Assembly (NCBI GenBank): GCA_902796465.1 | Contig: CADBPK010000306.1 | Coordinates: 1 to 6,873 of the forward strand | Reading direction: 5' to 3' | Source: an uncultured Erysipelotrichaceae bacterium | GTDB taxonomy: Bacteria > Bacillota_I > Bacilli_A > Erysipelotrichales > Erysipelotrichaceae | DNA: 6,873 bases | In this document: piece by piece, positions 6,324 through 6,873 of the stretch | Layout of the letters: the number at the start of each line of letters is the position of its first letter | Position numbering within the stretch: position 1 is the first letter of the stretch | The notes under the pieces: generated by a model | Databases searched by the model: none | What the model was told of the DNA's origin: nothing | The model's input: the letters and a program-made list of their open reading frames with translations, nothing else | Program-made: the position numbers and the translations under genes

Positions 6324-6873
6324 GCAAATATCTGGATGATCATCCCGGCCGCAAGGGAAACGGCGATGAGAAATCCGGATATTTTCAAATTTGTCTTCCA
6401 GTCAGGATTGACCCGGAAAAGGACAAGCAGACCGATACCCGCATTTGCGAGAAGACCCGCACATACCGCCCCGAAAGGAATGACATTTTCCAGATAAAGG
6501 GTCGTCAGGGTAATGGAAGAAGCACAGTTCGGAATGATTCCGATCAGGGTGCATAACAGAAGTGATTTGTTCGGATAATGGATGACCAGGTTCCGGATCG
6601 AATCCATACCTGCCAGTTCAATGATGCCGTTGAGGATCAATGTGATGACAAACAGCCAGGCAGTGATGGTGACGGTATGTTTCAGGGCAGAATGCAGAAT
6701 GCCTTGTTCACGTTCACAGTGTTCCCTTTCACAGAAGGAATCGATATCCCGCTTTTTCTTCGGGACCAGGAAATATACAAGATACCCGGCAAGACATGCC
6801 GTGATGAGTTTGACACAGAGGATCGGAAGAATCTTTGACCATGGCGCATGGCTTGAAAGCATGATCGGCAGCA
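6320..6873 (-). CDS. Putative ten-helix heavy-metal/manganese exporter, C-terminal half (N-terminus cut by window edge)
   Basis: Membrane protein of the family annotated as putative arsenic efflux or manganese transporter (ArsP_2-type, ten predicted helices). The frame is open to the window edge. An ATG at 6862-6860 exists, but no ribosome binding site precedes it and family members are about twice this length, so it is taken as internal. The visible 183 residues show a helix (ILPILCVKLITACLAGYLVYF) and then a basic stretch KKKRD. A Cys/His-rich cytosolic-looking loop with CEREHCEREQ (bases 6704-6733) follows, ending at ALKHT. Further helices come after it, including IIPNCASS and AGLLANAGIGLLVLFRVN, which are typical of this family, and a final helix ending IIQIFA. 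The substrate is not known from sequence. The stop TAA (complement of 6320-6322) overlaps the stop of the convergent isomerase gene. Confidence 0.75.
   Translation of the reverse strand, partial: LPIMLSSHAPWSKILPILCVKLITACLAGYLVYFLVPKKKRDIDSFCEREHCEREQGILHSALKHTVTITAWLFVITLILNGIIELAGMDSIRNLVIHYPNKSLLLCTLIGIIPNCASSITLTTLYLENVIPFGAVCAGLLANAGIGLLVLFRVNPDWKTNLKISGFLIAVSLAAGMIIQIFA

Noticed and set aside
6334..6345. Perfect palindrome GGATGATCATCC just past the convergent stops, considered as a terminator
   Set aside because: It lies inside the exporter coding region, is not GC-rich enough, has no loop and no T-run on either side.

Overview
The window reads as ordinary chromosomal DNA from a low-to-mid GC Gram-positive bacterium (Bacillota). 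The likely group is an anaerobic gut-type lineage such as Lachnospiraceae or Erysipelotrichaceae, but I cannot settle which. The reasons are strong GGAGG-type ribosome binding sites, tightly packed genes, MATE exporters of clostridial style, a lipoprotein cyclophilin, a pyridoxamine kinase of the Firmicutes type, and part of a ten-helix putative metal exporter family common in Clostridia. I see no mobile element, phage gene, CRISPR array, tRNA or rRNA.

Layout. Positions 1-693 (minus strand) hold most of a pyridoxamine/pyridoxal kinase cut by the left edge. Positions 694-850 are a divergent intergenic region with a good sigma-A-type promoter for the kinase and a -10 box for the rightward genes. 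From 851 to 6323 five plus-strand genes run head to tail with almost no gaps: murD, then murI overlapping it by 4 nt, then a first MATE transporter starting at the base after the murI stop, then a second MATE transporter overlapping the first by 4 nt, then a secreted lipoprotein peptidyl-prolyl isomerase 9 nt further on. The right end (6320-6873, minus strand) is the C-terminal half of a putative heavy-metal/manganese exporter. Its stop codon overlaps the isomerase stop tail to tail.

How it fits together. MurI makes D-glutamate from L-glutamate, and MurD adds that D-glutamate to UDP-MurNAc-L-alanine, so two consecutive users of D-Glu are made from overlapping reading frames. The two MATE proteins are related but from different subfamilies. 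Their substrates cannot be read from sequence, and they may simply be co-transcribed drug or metabolite exporters. The last gene is an extracellular, membrane-anchored foldase. The layout suggests one transcription unit (murD-murI-MATE-MATE-PPIase) from the promoter near 821.

I found no convincing undescribed system. The points most worth a second look are the murD-murI pair joined to two different MATE exporters, the CATG-rich inverted repeats in place of a -35 box at the murD promoter, and the overlapping convergent stops with no terminator between them.
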